Assembly: GCF_900454685.1 (NCBI RefSeq)
Contig: NZ_UATM01000032.1
Coordinates: forward strand, 1,736,001-1,800,000
DNA from: Peptoniphilus harei
GTDB lineage: Bacteria > Bacillota > Clostridia > Tissierellales > Peptoniphilaceae
DNA length: 64,000 nucleotides
Reading direction: 5' to 3'
Part shown: piece by piece, positions 45,408 through 54,371 of the stretch
How the letters are laid out: every line of letters starts with the position of its first letter
How positions within the stretch are numbered: the first letter of the stretch is position 1
Made by a program: the position numbers and the translations under genes
The notes under the pieces: generated by a model
Database searches by the model: none
What the model was told of the DNA's origin: nothing
Seen by the model: only the letters and a program-made list of their open reading frames with translations

Positions 45408-47146
45408 TTTATTTCACCATCCTTTACTCCAATATGAGCATTCCACATCTTTTGGTATAACTCAGAATCTTCCATAAGTTCTTCATGCTTACCATGTGAA
45501 ACAAGCTCTCCATTCTCAATTAAGAATATTTGTTCTGCATCTGTTATAGTTGATAACCTATGAGCAATAATAATCACCGTTTTATCTTTTATAAGCTTTG
45601 ATAAAGCTTGCTTTATAATCACTTCATTTTCAGGATCTATATATGAAGTAGCTTCATCAAGTATTACAATATGTGCATTTTTGAGCATTGCTCTCGCTAT
45701 TGATATTCTTTGCCTTTCTCCACCAGAAACATGGCTCCCACTACTTCCGACAACCGTATCGTAACCATGTTCCATTTTCATAATAAAATCATGACAACCC
45801 GATTTCTTAGCAATGTCTTCTACTTCTTTATCACTGGCACTTGGATTGCCCATTCTTATATTCTCCCTAATACTTTCGTTGAACAAAAAATTATCCTGAG
45901 AAACAAAGGCGGTCAAACTATATAATTGCTTTAATGGAATTTCCTTAAGATTGTGTCCACCAATATTTATATTTCCTTCCATGCTATCCCAATATCCAGC
46001 TATTAATTTTGCTAAAGTTGACTTGCCACTTCCACTTGGTCCAACAAAAGCCACTGTTGTCCCTTCTTTTATGTTTAGGGATATTCCATGAAGAATTTCT
46101 TTTTCTTCTTCATATCCAAACTTTACATTTTGTAAATCAATATTATATTGCTGGATAGTCACTTCTCTATCAGAATGCTTTTGTTCTTTTCCTTCTAAAA
46201 TTAAGTTAATAGAATTTGCAATAGTCCCTATCTTAGCAAGACCATCAACAAAATTGATTGTTTCAAGTAAAGGTCCTGCAATACCTAAAGATAGAATAAT
46301 TACAGATATAAATACTTCTGCACTTAAACTGCCGCTAATGTAGAAATACCAACCAAATGGAAGCACTGTGATCATTGTAGTAGGAGATATGTTTTTAGAT
46401 AAAGATACAGGTAACTGACAGCTCTTCATCCATTCATAAAAGTATCTTGCATTTGCAATGACTTTATCTTTGTACTTTGCGTACAATCTCTTGTCTTGAT
46501 TAAATGTTTTTATCACTTCTATTCCATTAACATACTCAATAATTGCAGAATTCATTTCTCGATTTACCTTTACAGATCCTTCATATTGAACAGCATAATT
46601 TTTCATTACGAGTCCCATAAAAAGCATCCCCACAGGAATGGATACTAATGATAAAAGAGCCATTCTCCAATCAAGAAATAATAAGTAAATAAATATACTC
46701 AAAGAACCTAAGAGATTCGATGTCATTTCAGGCAACAGGTGAGCGAGCGGTTTCTCCATACTTTCAACCTGATCCACTATAATCTGCTTAAAGTTTCCGC
46801 TTGGAACAGAGATTATTTCTCCTAACGGCATCTTCGGAAGTTTATCAATCATTCTCAAGCGAATATCTTTCAATACACTAAAAGTCGCTTTATGAGATAC
46901 AGATAACGCCGTAGAGTATAAAACAGATTTTAAAATATAAGATAACAGACCTATTCCCATCCATAAAAAATAGACCTTGAAATCTGCAATTCCATTTAAT
47001 AAATAGACTAAAATACGGCTTGCAGCAATGTATGGAACAATTCCGGCAATAACACCGATACTTGCTATAAATACAGATGTTTTTAACTTTGAATGTTCCT
47101 TATATGCAAGCTCCCACAATATTACAGCAGGACTTTTTTCTTTCAT
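45404..47146 (-). CDS. Exporter-fold ABC transporter, half A (fused TMD-NBD)
   Basis: The 580-residue partner has six segments and an NBD with GPSGSGKST, VSGGERQR and IVILDEATSYID. The N-terminal sequence GVIAGIVPYIAASRILVYLL and PKMPLGEIISVPSGNFKQII recalls YbtP/IrtA-like proteins. It follows the ECF ATPase gene by 35 bases in a TetR-ECF-ABC-ABC-MATE operon. Confidence 0.88.
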   Translation of the reverse strand: MKEKSPAVILWELAYKEHSKLKTSVFIASIGVIAGIVPYIAASRILVYLLNGIADFKVYFLWMGIGLLSYILKSVLYSTALSVSHKATFSVLKDIRLRMIDKLPKMPLGEIISVPSGNFKQIIVDQVESMEKPLAHLLPEMTSNLLGSLSIFIYLLFLDWRMALLSLVSIPVGMLFMGLVMKNYAVQYEGSVKVNREMNSAIIEYVNGIEVIKTFNQDKRLYAKYKDKVIANARYFYEWMKSCQLPVSLSKNISPTTMITVLPFGWYFYISGSLSAEVFISVIILSLGIAGPLLETINFVDGLAKIGTIANSINLILEGKEQKHSDREVTIQQYNIDLQNVKFGYEEEKEILHGISLNIKEGTTVAFVGPSGSGKSTLAKLIAGYWDSMEGNINIGGHNLKEIPLKQLYSLTAFVSQDNFLFNESIRENIRMGNPSASDKEVEDIAKKSGCHDFIMKMEHGYDTVVGSSGSHVSGGERQRISIARAMLKNAHIVILDEATSYIDPENEVIIKQALSKLIKDKTVIIIAHRLSTITDAEQIFLIENGELVSHGKHEELMEDSELYQKMWNAHIGVKDGEIK

Positions 47147-47181
47147 AATTTAACACCTCCATAATTGTATCCATTTTCATT

Positions 47182-48573
47182 TTATTTTAGAAATTCATAT
47201 ATTGTACCATCACAGTGTTTTATAAATTCAAAATCGTGTGTAATAATTATAATGAGTTTTCCTTCTCTCTCCATATCGTGTAGGAAATTAATTAATGTAT
47301 TCATCTGTGGTTTACATAATCCACTTGTAGGCTCATCTAAGATAATAATAGGTTTATTACTAAGCCTTGCTATAGCAATCAACAATCTTTGCTTCTCTCC
47401 TCCCGATAAACTTTGAGGATGTTTTTCAAGCTTTGATAATAATCCCATCTTTTCTAACATTTTTTCATTTAGGCTTTTATCTTCACTTACTGTTGATACT
47501 TCCGATAATACACTTTCTGTAAAAAGCTGGGAGCTAGGATCTTGCATTACCATAAAAATTTCTTTATTTTGTTTTGTAACTTTTTTTTGATTAACAAATA
47601 CATCTCCGTGACCTTTTGTAGTACCGGTCAATAATTTAATGAAAGTACTTTTCCCTATTCCATTTTTTCCAATGATAAAATTTACTCCCTTATTAAAGGA
47701 AATACTAAAGTCAAAAATTTTATTCTTTTCATATTTTTTCTTAAAATTATGACATGATAAATCTCCATTGCTAAAATTATTTTTATCATCCAATAAATTC
47801 ACTTTATAATATTTATTAATCTCTAAATCACTTTTCTCTATTTTATTAAATGTTCTAAGTCCATATCCTTCTGCAATAGCATTCAAATTATAATCATTTA
47901 AATCTTCTTTTTCGTATGAAATTAAAGACTCATTATCAATAATACAGAGCCTATCCATTATATCTTTTAAATAAAATAATCTATGTTCCACAACAATTAT
48001 TATCTTATTTAATTCTTTTAATTTCACTAAGGCTTCTTTTAACCTTTCTATAGATTCATTATCTAATGATGAAGATGGTTCATCTAATAAAATAATATCA
48101 TTTTCAGAAATTGCACAAGCTGCAAGTGCTATCATTTGCTTTTCTCCACCAGATAAATCAAATATATTTTTGTCTAATAAGTATTCTATATTTAAGAGTT
48201 TTGAGTATTTCTTTATTCTATTGATTATCTCTGACTTGTCAGTATTTCTATTTTCTAGCTGAAAGGCTAACTCCTCAGTGGAATTCATACAGTAAAATTG
48301 AGATTTTGGATTTTGAAATACATTTGAAATAATACATGATCTTTCAAATATATTTTTACTAAGTAAATCTAGGCTGTTATATTTTATTTCTCCATTAATA
48401 TTAGCATCAAGGTATTCAGGTATTACTCCATTAATTGCTTTTAATAGTGTGCTTTTTCCACATCCAGAATGTCCTGTAATAACTGTAATTTCACCAGCTT
48501 TACATTCAAAATTTAGATTTTTTAAGATATTTTCATCATCAAAAGATAAATCAAGCTTTCTTATTTTAAGCAT
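47182..48573 (-). CDS. ECF transporter duplicated ATPase (EcfA-A' fusion)
   Basis: The 463-residue protein has two ABC domains. The first has GHSGCGKST, LSGGEKQM and ILLDEPSSSLD. The second has GKNGIGKST, LSGGEKQR and IILDEPTSGL followed by Cys where Asp is usual in the D-loop. Fused A-A' subunits drive ECF vitamin/metal importers through EcfT. It overlaps the EcfT gene by eight bases. The D-loop change may make the two ATP sites unequal. Confidence 0.88.
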   Translation of the reverse strand: MLKIRKLDLSFDDENILKNLNFECKAGEITVITGHSGCGKSTLLKAINGVIPEYLDANINGEIKYNSLDLLSKNIFERSCIISNVFQNPKSQFYCMNSTEELAFQLENRNTDKSEIINRIKKYSKLLNIEYLLDKNIFDLSGGEKQMIALAACAISENDIILLDEPSSSLDNESIERLKEALVKLKELNKIIIVVEHRLFYLKDIMDRLCIIDNESLISYEKEDLNDYNLNAIAEGYGLRTFNKIEKSDLEINKYYKVNLLDDKNNFSNGDLSCHNFKKKYEKNKIFDFSISFNKGVNFIIGKNGIGKSTFIKLLTGTTKGHGDVFVNQKKVTKQNKEIFMVMQDPSSQLFTESVLSEVSTVSEDKSLNEKMLEKMGLLSKLEKHPQSLSGGEKQRLLIAIARLSNKPIIILDEPTSGLCKPQMNTLINFLHDMEREGKLIIIITHDFEFIKHCDGTIYEFLK

Positions 48574-49267
48574 ATTTTCTTCCTCTTATATAAAAAAATA
48601 AAACTAAAATAGAAACAAAAAAAATTAAATAGTCAGCAAATGTTAACTTTGCTTCTCTAATATTTGATCTATTTTGATTGACAGCAAGACCCTTAGTTAA
48701 TGAAGCTACTGTCAATTCATCAGCAGAATTTGATAGGGTCATCAATAGTGGGATTATCCTATATTCAATTAATAAAATAGGATTCTTTAAAAATTTCCTA
48801 AAACTTATACCCCTCAAATAAATAGCTTGTTTTATTTGTCTATACTCAATTCTTGTTGCATAAAAATATCTAACCATAACCGCAACAGGAATGGCTATCT
48901 GATCAGGACACTTCACCTTTTTTAATGAACAAATTGCTTCTCCTACACTAGTTGTTAAAATTATATAATTTCCCATAACCATAGGTGCAAAAACTCTTTT
49001 TATTATAATTATAACTATGTGTATAAGTGATAATATTATAGAATCATTTAATTCCCTAATATTAATTTCTATAATATTCAATATTATAAAAAGTATGATT
49101 GATTTAATCCCGGATTTTATATGTCCAGATAAAAATAATAAAAAAGTAGGGAGCATACATATTAATACATAATATATAGGATTTAGGCTTTGAATATTTC
49201 CAATTGTCATAATAAAAGAAATAACCATCATTAAAAATAATTTTGCTCTAAAATCTATCCTTATCAT
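48566..49267 (-). CDS. ECF transporter transmembrane subunit EcfT
   Basis: A 233-residue protein with five or six membrane segments. It ends in the coupling helices IKQAIYLRGISFRKFLKNP and LTVASLTKGLAVNQNRSNI. The A-R-G/A-L-like motifs that contact the ATPases are seen as YLRG and LTKG. It lies between the S-component and ATPase genes. Confidence 0.87.
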   Translation of the reverse strand: MIRIDFRAKLFLMMVISFIMTIGNIQSLNPIYYVLICMLPTFLLFLSGHIKSGIKSIILFIILNIIEINIRELNDSIILSLIHIVIIIIKRVFAPMVMGNYIILTTSVGEAICSLKKVKCPDQIAIPVAVMVRYFYATRIEYRQIKQAIYLRGISFRKFLKNPILLIEYRIIPLLMTLSNSADELTVASLTKGLAVNQNRSNIREAKLTFADYLIFFVSILVLFFYIRGRKYA

Positions 49268-49291
49268 ATCTAATAACCCGCTCCCTAATTC

Positions 49292-49873
49292 TTACTTACC
49301 AATTTTTGAAAAATGTTTTTTCAAAAACACAATTCCTAAGCTACAACCTACAAAAGCACCAATAAATCCTAAAATAGCCATAACTATTAAAATCCAATCA
49401 GGCATAACTTTCATCATTGTGTCAATAAATTCTTGATTATAACCTTGATTTAAAAGCCCTTGTGCATACTCATTTCTTGAGATGATAATCGGAACATAGT
49501 TTCCTAAAGTGCAAAGACTTGAAAAAGAAAATGCTAATCTAGATTTTCCTTTACTGTCATAAGAGCCTGATTTTAATATTATTTCTCCAATAAATCCTGC
49601 AATTGCTCCTGTTAAAAGTGCCCATGGACCATGACCCATGATGACATAAGCTAAAGATATTAGCATTGTTTGAATAAAAAGCATTCCTGGCTTCTTAATT
49701 TTTGTTGAAAAAAGCATGTTACTAGGTCCAACTAAAATTCCCTGTACTAAGGGAACAATTGGCATCAAAACAGGAACCATAGCTGTAAATGAGCCTATTA
49801 GCATAAAAATAAACCCAAGTACTGCAAACAAACCAACATTAATTAAATCTCTAACTTCTAATTTTTTATTCAT
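49292..49873 (-). CDS. ECF substrate-binding S component (Trep_Strep/MptD-like)
   Basis: The 193-residue, six-segment membrane protein MNKKLEVRDLINVGLFAVLG fits the Trep_Strep group of S components. The substrate is unknown. GGAGG precedes the ATG. It is the first structural gene behind the TetR gene. Confidence 0.82.
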   Translation of the reverse strand: MNKKLEVRDLINVGLFAVLGFIFMLIGSFTAMVPVLMPIVPLVQGILVGPSNMLFSTKIKKPGMLFIQTMLISLAYVIMGHGPWALLTGAIAGFIGEIILKSGSYDSKGKSRLAFSFSSLCTLGNYVPIIISRNEYAQGLLNQGYNQEFIDTMMKVMPDWILIVMAILGFIGAFVGCSLGIVFLKKHFSKIGK

Positions 49874-49890
49874 TTCTGAAACCTCCTTAG

Positions 49891-50484
49891 TTATCTATTT
49901 TTTTCTAAATCTAAAATATAATTTAAAATTGTATCTTTTAGATATTTCCTATTCTCATCATATGAATCTCTTGCATTAAGAACTTGCGAGCTTAATATCA
50001 TTCCATTTATATAATTTACTAAAAAACCATCTTCAAAAATCTTTGAATCAATTCCTAATTTATTAGATATTGAATCTAATTGATTTACTGTTTCTGTTTT
50101 CAAATCTTGAAACATCTTTTCTAAATCTTCATTATATTTTTTTGATTGTAATAAAAGAGAATAAACCTTAGTAATATCTGTATCTGGTAGACACTTATCC
50201 ACTAAAATTTCACTCATCTGTTCATATTTATCTTGACCTATGTGAGTTTCTAAATAATTATCAATTAAATTATTTCTATACTGATTTCCATCAAGCATTA
50301 AATCTTTAAGCATTTCAGCTGTGCTTTTATAATGATGATAGACACCACCTGTGCTCATGCCAACTTCTTTAATCACATCTTCCATTGTTGTATTCTGAAA
50401 TCCTTTATTCAAAAAACATCTCATTGCTGCATCTCGAATTTCTTTTTTTCTAATTTGACCAACTTTTGTTTCCTTATCTTTCAA
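49891..50484 (-). CDS. TetR-family repressor of the ECF-ABC-MATE operon
   Basis: A 197-residue regulator starting from a TTG at 50484 (K-D-K-E-T-K-V-G-Q after the initiator). GGAGG lies seven bases upstream. An ATG at 50502 overlaps that RBS. The HTH is IRDAAMRCFLNKGFQNTTMEDVIKEVGMSTGGVYHHYKS in shape. The C-terminal ligand domain ends NYILDLEKNR. It is upstream of, and in one operon with, the transport genes. A perfect palindrome overlaps its promoter, so autorepression is likely. Confidence 0.87.
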   Translation of the reverse strand: MKDKETKVGQIRKKEIRDAAMRCFLNKGFQNTTMEDVIKEVGMSTGGVYHHYKSTAEMLKDLMLDGNQYRNNLIDNYLETHIGQDKYEQMSEILVDKCLPDTDITKVYSLLLQSKKYNEDLEKMFQDLKTETVNQLDSISNKLGIDSKIFEDGFLVNYINGMILSSQVLNARDSYDENRKYLKDTILNYILDLEKNR

Positions 50485-50513
50485 TAAAATACCTCCAATC
50501 ATTCGATTATTTT

Positions 50514-50563
50514 CCGAGGGTACCCTCGGTTTTTATTATATCTTAATTGAAAAATATTTTCAA
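50514..50563 (-). promoter_or_regulatory. Promoter and TetR operator palindrome
   Basis: Minus strand TTGAAA (50558-50563) and TATAAT (50535-50540) are 17 bases apart. The perfect palindrome CCGAGGGTACCCTCGG (50514-50529) lies immediately downstream, over the expected transcription start. Confidence 0.82.
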
Positions 50564-50686
50564 TATCAATCAAATTATAAATTTTGCTCTACTCTACCGT
50601 ATACTTCTTAATTAATTTATTTAAATGCGGTATAATTAATAAAACTGAATAAACGCTTAACGCTTATAACTTTAATAGCAAGCACA

Positions 50687-50781
50687 GTAAGTGAGTACCC
50701 ACTTACGAAAAATTGATGAAGCAGAACCTTTATGGACTGCTTCTTTTTTTATCAATTTTACCTTGTTAGGGAGAACCCTAA
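50687..50781 (+). other. Candidate oriT hairpins
   Basis: Three hairpins occur in a row just before the mobilisation genes. They are GTAAGTG...CACTTAC (50687-50706), ATTGATGAAGCAG...CTGCTTC...ATCAAT (50712-50756), and TTAGGG AGAA CCCTAA (50766-50781) followed by GACCCC. The last resembles the hairpin-plus-nic layout of relaxase targets. The second also has a T run and could act as a terminator. Confidence 0.55.
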
Positions 50782-50813
50782 GACCCCAATATTTTATGAT
50801 AAGGAGATATACT

Positions 50814-51170
50814 ATGGATAACAGAAAGAGAAAAAATCAGCTTAAAATATATTTAACAGATGAAGAAAAAGAAGTTTTTGAAAAGAAAATGAAACTTGCT
50901 AATTGCAAAACTATGTCCCACTTTCTTAGGAAATGTGTATTAGAAAAAGAAATTTATGTAGTAGATTTAGAACCATTTAGGAATCTACAATGGTTACTTT
51001 CAAATGCTACGAATAATATAAACCAGATTGCAAAAGCAACTAATACAACTGGTGTTATTTACAAAAATGAAATTGAATCAATGAAGAAACAGATAGAAAA
51101 ATTATCAAGAGAAATATGGCAGATCCATTCCCTACTTCTTAATAAATCAAAAGAAAGTTCTGGTGATTAG
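50814..51170 (+). CDS. mobC: MobC-like relaxosome accessory protein
   Basis: The 118-residue ribbon-helix-helix protein MDNRKRKNQLKIYLTDEEKE has the MobC block LEPFRNLQWLLSNATNNINQ and IAKATNTT. It would bind oriT and help the relaxase. The start at 50814 has AAGGAG. The longer in-frame reading upstream covers the oriT hairpins and is rejected. It ends one base before the relaxase start. Confidence 0.88.
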   Translation: MDNRKRKNQLKIYLTDEEKEVFEKKMKLANCKTMSHFLRKCVLEKEIYVVDLEPFRNLQWLLSNATNNINQIAKATNTTGVIYKNEIESMKKQIEKLSREIWQIHSLLLNKSKESSGD

Positions 51171-51171
51171 T

Positions 51172-52503
51172 ATGGCAATTACGAAAATACATCCTATAAA
51201 ATCAACTCTAAATTTGGCAATAGACTACATTACTAATAGTGAAAAAACTGATGAAAAAATCTTGGTATCTTCATTTAAATGTCATCCATCTACTGCTCAT
51301 ATTCAGTTTATGAAAACACGAGAAGACAATGATACTAAAGGTACAGTTTTGGGTAGACATTTAATCCAATCTTTTCTGCCAGGAGAGGTTGATCCTATAA
51401 AAGCTCACGAAATAGGAATGGAATTATGTAAGAAAATTTTAAAAGAAGATTATGAATTTGTTCTTGCAACTCATATAGATAGAGGACATATCCATAACCA
51501 TATTATTTTTAATAATGTAAATTACAAGACTGGTAAATGCTACCAATCTAATAAAAAATCTTATCATAAAATCAGGTTTCAAAGTGACGAATTATGTAAA
51601 GAAAATAAGCTTTCAGTCATTGATGAATATTATGAAGCTTACAAAAGAAAATATAAAACTGCTGGTAAATCTTGGTACGAATATGACCAAAACAAGAAAG
51701 GAAATTCTTGGAAGTCTAAACTGCAATTTGATATAGATAGAATGATTAATAAGTCTAACTCGTGGGAAGAGTTTTTAGAAAATATGAAAGCTCTTGATTA
51801 TGAAATTAAGTTTGGTAAACACATTGCTTTTCGTCATAAAGATAAGCAAAGATTTACAAGATCGAAGACTATCGGAGAAGATTATACTGAAGAAAAAATC
51901 AAAGAAAGAATAGATTTAGCAATTAAAAATAAAGCTAATCCTAATAAAAAAAGAGTAGGAAGTGTTATTGATATATCTACTAATAAAAAAGCTCAATCCT
52001 CTAAAGTCTACGAAGTCTGGGCAAGAAAACATAATATCAAAACAATGGCTGATTCAATAATTAAACTTAGAGAACAAGGGATTAATTCAATCACTCAACT
52101 CGATGATCTAATTAAAAAATCTGCTGATGATAGACAAGACTTATTAGATAAAATAAAGAAGATTGAAATTGAAATGAAGAGTTTATCTCAAGATATGGAA
52201 AATATAAATACTATAAATAAGTATCGTGAAATCTATAAATACCATAAGAAAAATCCTGAAGATAAGCAATTTGCAGATGAGTATTATAGCGAACTTTCCG
52301 TCTATAAAATAGCCGCTAAAGAAATTTTAGAAAACTATAAAAAGCTACCAAAAACAAAAGAAATACTATCAAACCTCGATAAATTGCAAGAAAAAAAGAA
52401 CACCCTTATGCAAGAGTATTCTTTGAATAAAGAACAATTTTCTGACCTTGTTCAGTATAGGAAAAACTATGAAAATTATTATGGGAAGGAAGTGGAGAGG
52501 TAA
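51172..52503 (+). CDS. Conjugative relaxase (MobP/Tn1549-type)
   Basis: The 443-residue protein nicks oriT and leads the strand into the recipient. It begins MAITKIHPIKSTLNLAIDYI with the usual N-terminal catalytic region. It carries the metal-binding histidines in THIDRGHIHNHIIFNNV near residue 103, then KSYHKIRFQSDELCKENKLS. A coiled-coil C-terminal part follows. The start at 51172 is preferred over an in-frame GTG at 51163 because it begins with the family N terminus. Length is normal, so it looks intact. Confidence 0.93.
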   Translation: MAITKIHPIKSTLNLAIDYITNSEKTDEKILVSSFKCHPSTAHIQFMKTREDNDTKGTVLGRHLIQSFLPGEVDPIKAHEIGMELCKKILKEDYEFVLATHIDRGHIHNHIIFNNVNYKTGKCYQSNKKSYHKIRFQSDELCKENKLSVIDEYYEAYKRKYKTAGKSWYEYDQNKKGNSWKSKLQFDIDRMINKSNSWEEFLENMKALDYEIKFGKHIAFRHKDKQRFTRSKTIGEDYTEEKIKERIDLAIKNKANPNKKRVGSVIDISTNKKAQSSKVYEVWARKHNIKTMADSIIKLREQGINSITQLDDLIKKSADDRQDLLDKIKKIEIEMKSLSQDMENINTINKYREIYKYHKKNPEDKQFADEYYSELSVYKIAAKEILENYKKLPKTKEILSNLDKLQEKKNTLMQEYSLNKEQFSDLVQYRKNYENYYGKEVER

Positions 52504-52587
52504 AAAGATATAAAAGAGTAAACGATAACTCTGTGTAATTGCATTAAAGGATATTATAATATTTATTGTTAAGTATAAGAATTTAAG

Positions 52588-52642
52588 AGTCAAGTCCATA
52601 ATATTGTGTAAATTAAACTAGTACAATATTATGGACTTGACT
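52588..52642. other. Perfect 20-bp inverted repeat, probable bidirectional terminator
   Basis: AGTCAAGTCCATAATATTGT (52588-52607) and its exact reverse complement (52623-52642) enclose a 15-base loop. AAATTTTTT follows on the plus side. It lies between convergent genes (relaxase and VanZ remnant), so it can stop both. It is longer and more perfect than a usual terminator. Confidence 0.65.
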
Positions 52643-52659
52643 AAATTTTTTAAATACCA

Positions 52660-53173
52660 TTATATTTTAAAAAAAACAATTAATACTAAACTTATAAAAA
52701 TAGCACTAATAAAAGCTATCCAAAAAATAAATTTATCTACTTTAAACTTAGATTTAAATTTTTTTAAAGCTAAATTATATATTCCCACGCCCAATACACC
52801 ACCTAATGTATTATTAATTATATCAGTTATATCAAATACTCCAATTGACAATTCGTACTGTAAAAACTCTATAGCTAAACTAAAGAAAAATACAAAAAGA
52901 ATACTTTTTAAATTGTTTTTACGAAATAAAATAGATCTAATCATAATTCCCAAAGGTAAAAAAAATGAGTATATTTGATACCATCTCATCAAAAATAACT
53001 TTAATATTAACTGTATTGTCATAATAAAATGGTAGTAAATTTATTTGTCGCTCAATCAATAAATTATTGATTGAAAATGTCATTTTAAATACTACAATAA
53101 AGATTAACCAAATTATATAGTATACAGTTAGCACTTTCATCCCAACTGAAATATATTGATTTTTCAATTTCAT
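52660..53173 (-). pseudogene. VanZ-like membrane protein, frameshifted
   Basis: The upstream frame (from 53173) gives MKLKNQYISVGMKVLTVYYI and INLLPFYYDN with SNILIFF. The VanZ sequence then continues in another frame as LPLGIMIRSILFRKNN, IEFLQYELSIGVFDITDIIN and NTLGGVLG. The shift falls at a run of eight A on the plus strand near 52957-52965. Joined, the two frames make a normal VanZ-type protein of about 165 residues with four or five segments. VanZ proteins modify sensitivity to some glycopeptides. Confidence 0.82.
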
Positions 53174-53200
53174 AATTAATTCCCCTTCAATCTATCAAAG

Positions 53201-54341
53201 TCACTTAAATTCCTTATTATACATTAACTTATATCTATTACAGTTTTCAATTAAATCATCGTGACTCCCATCACCTACTATTTTTCCATTATCCATCACA
53301 ATAATTCTATCAGAATTCATCGCACATCTTATCCTATGGGTGATATATATAATAATCTTATCATTCAAATTATTTAAAATATTATCAAATATGATTTTTT
53401 CAGAAATTATGTCTAATGACGAGCTTGGCTCATCAAATAACAATAGACTTGATTTTCTATACATAGTTCGTGCTATTGCAATTTTTTGCCATTGTCCGCC
53501 TGAAAGTTCCTGCCCATTTTCAAACCAATTACCTACTACTTTATTAATATTATATTACCATCATTTTTTAAAAATTTTGCATCAGCACTATTTAATGCTG
53601 TTAGAATCGAAAAGTCGTCTTCATTTCTATCAATTTGCCCTAATATAATATTCTCTTTTATTGTCCCCTCATATTTCAAATAATCTTGAAATAATGAACT
53701 AATCTGTATTCTATAAGATTCTATTTCAATATCATCAAATTTCATCCCATTAATTAAAAACACACCTGAATCTGGACTATATAATCCAGCTAAAATTTTT
53801 AGAAGTGTACTTTTTCCTGAACCATTTTCCCCAATTATTGCAATGGATTCTCCTTTTTTTATCTTTAAAGAAATGTCTTGCAGAGCTAAACTATTATCAT
53901 CATAAGAAAAGTTTATATTAGATAACGATATTACATTAATGTAGCATCTTGCTCTATTCTATTCAAAATATCGTAAGTTTTATTATCTTCAAGTTTTTTT
54001 AAAGGCAAATCAGCACATTTTCCCATTACTTTCCTCATGGAAGAATAAGTAACTTCATTACTTAACCTTTGTAAATAGTAGTTTTTAATATTATCTACTA
54101 TTACAGATATAAATTGTAAAGACAAATATATAAGTATAAGTATTATAATATTATCAAATCTAGTGGAATGAATTTGAATTATATTAATTATTGTTTGTCC
54201 TAATTTAAGAACTAAAAACGGAAAAACACCACTTACAATTGACAATATTATAGTAATCGCAAAAGAATTTTTATCTACTTCATAAATCATCTTGAATGCT
54301 ATTTTTATACATTCAAGATGATTTATTTTATCCTTACCCAT
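53201..54341 (-). pseudogene. Decayed TMD-NBD ABC exporter
   Basis: The gene starts at 54341 with membrane sequence (FAITIILSIVSGVFPFLVLK) and stops after 136 residues at ATLM. The next sequence in another frame is already the NBD: NVISLSNINFSYDDNSLALQ and Walker A GENGSGKST. So the second half of the membrane domain is deleted. Further frame breaks occur near 53540. Past them the frame reads LSGGQWQKIAIART, LLLFDEPSSSLD and ITHR to the stop at 53201. The protein cannot be made whole. Confidence 0.82.
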
Positions 54342-54371
54342 ATATTTATCCTCTACTTCCCATTAAAATAT

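Noticed and set aside
42288-50502. tet(M) or other classical resistance gene expected in a Tn916-like element
   Set aside because: No ribosomal protection or modifying enzyme is seen. The cargo is transporters and regulators.
50691-50813. N-terminal extension of the MobC-like protein
   Set aside because: It would read through the oriT hairpins and lacks an RBS. The ATG at 50814 has AAGGAG.
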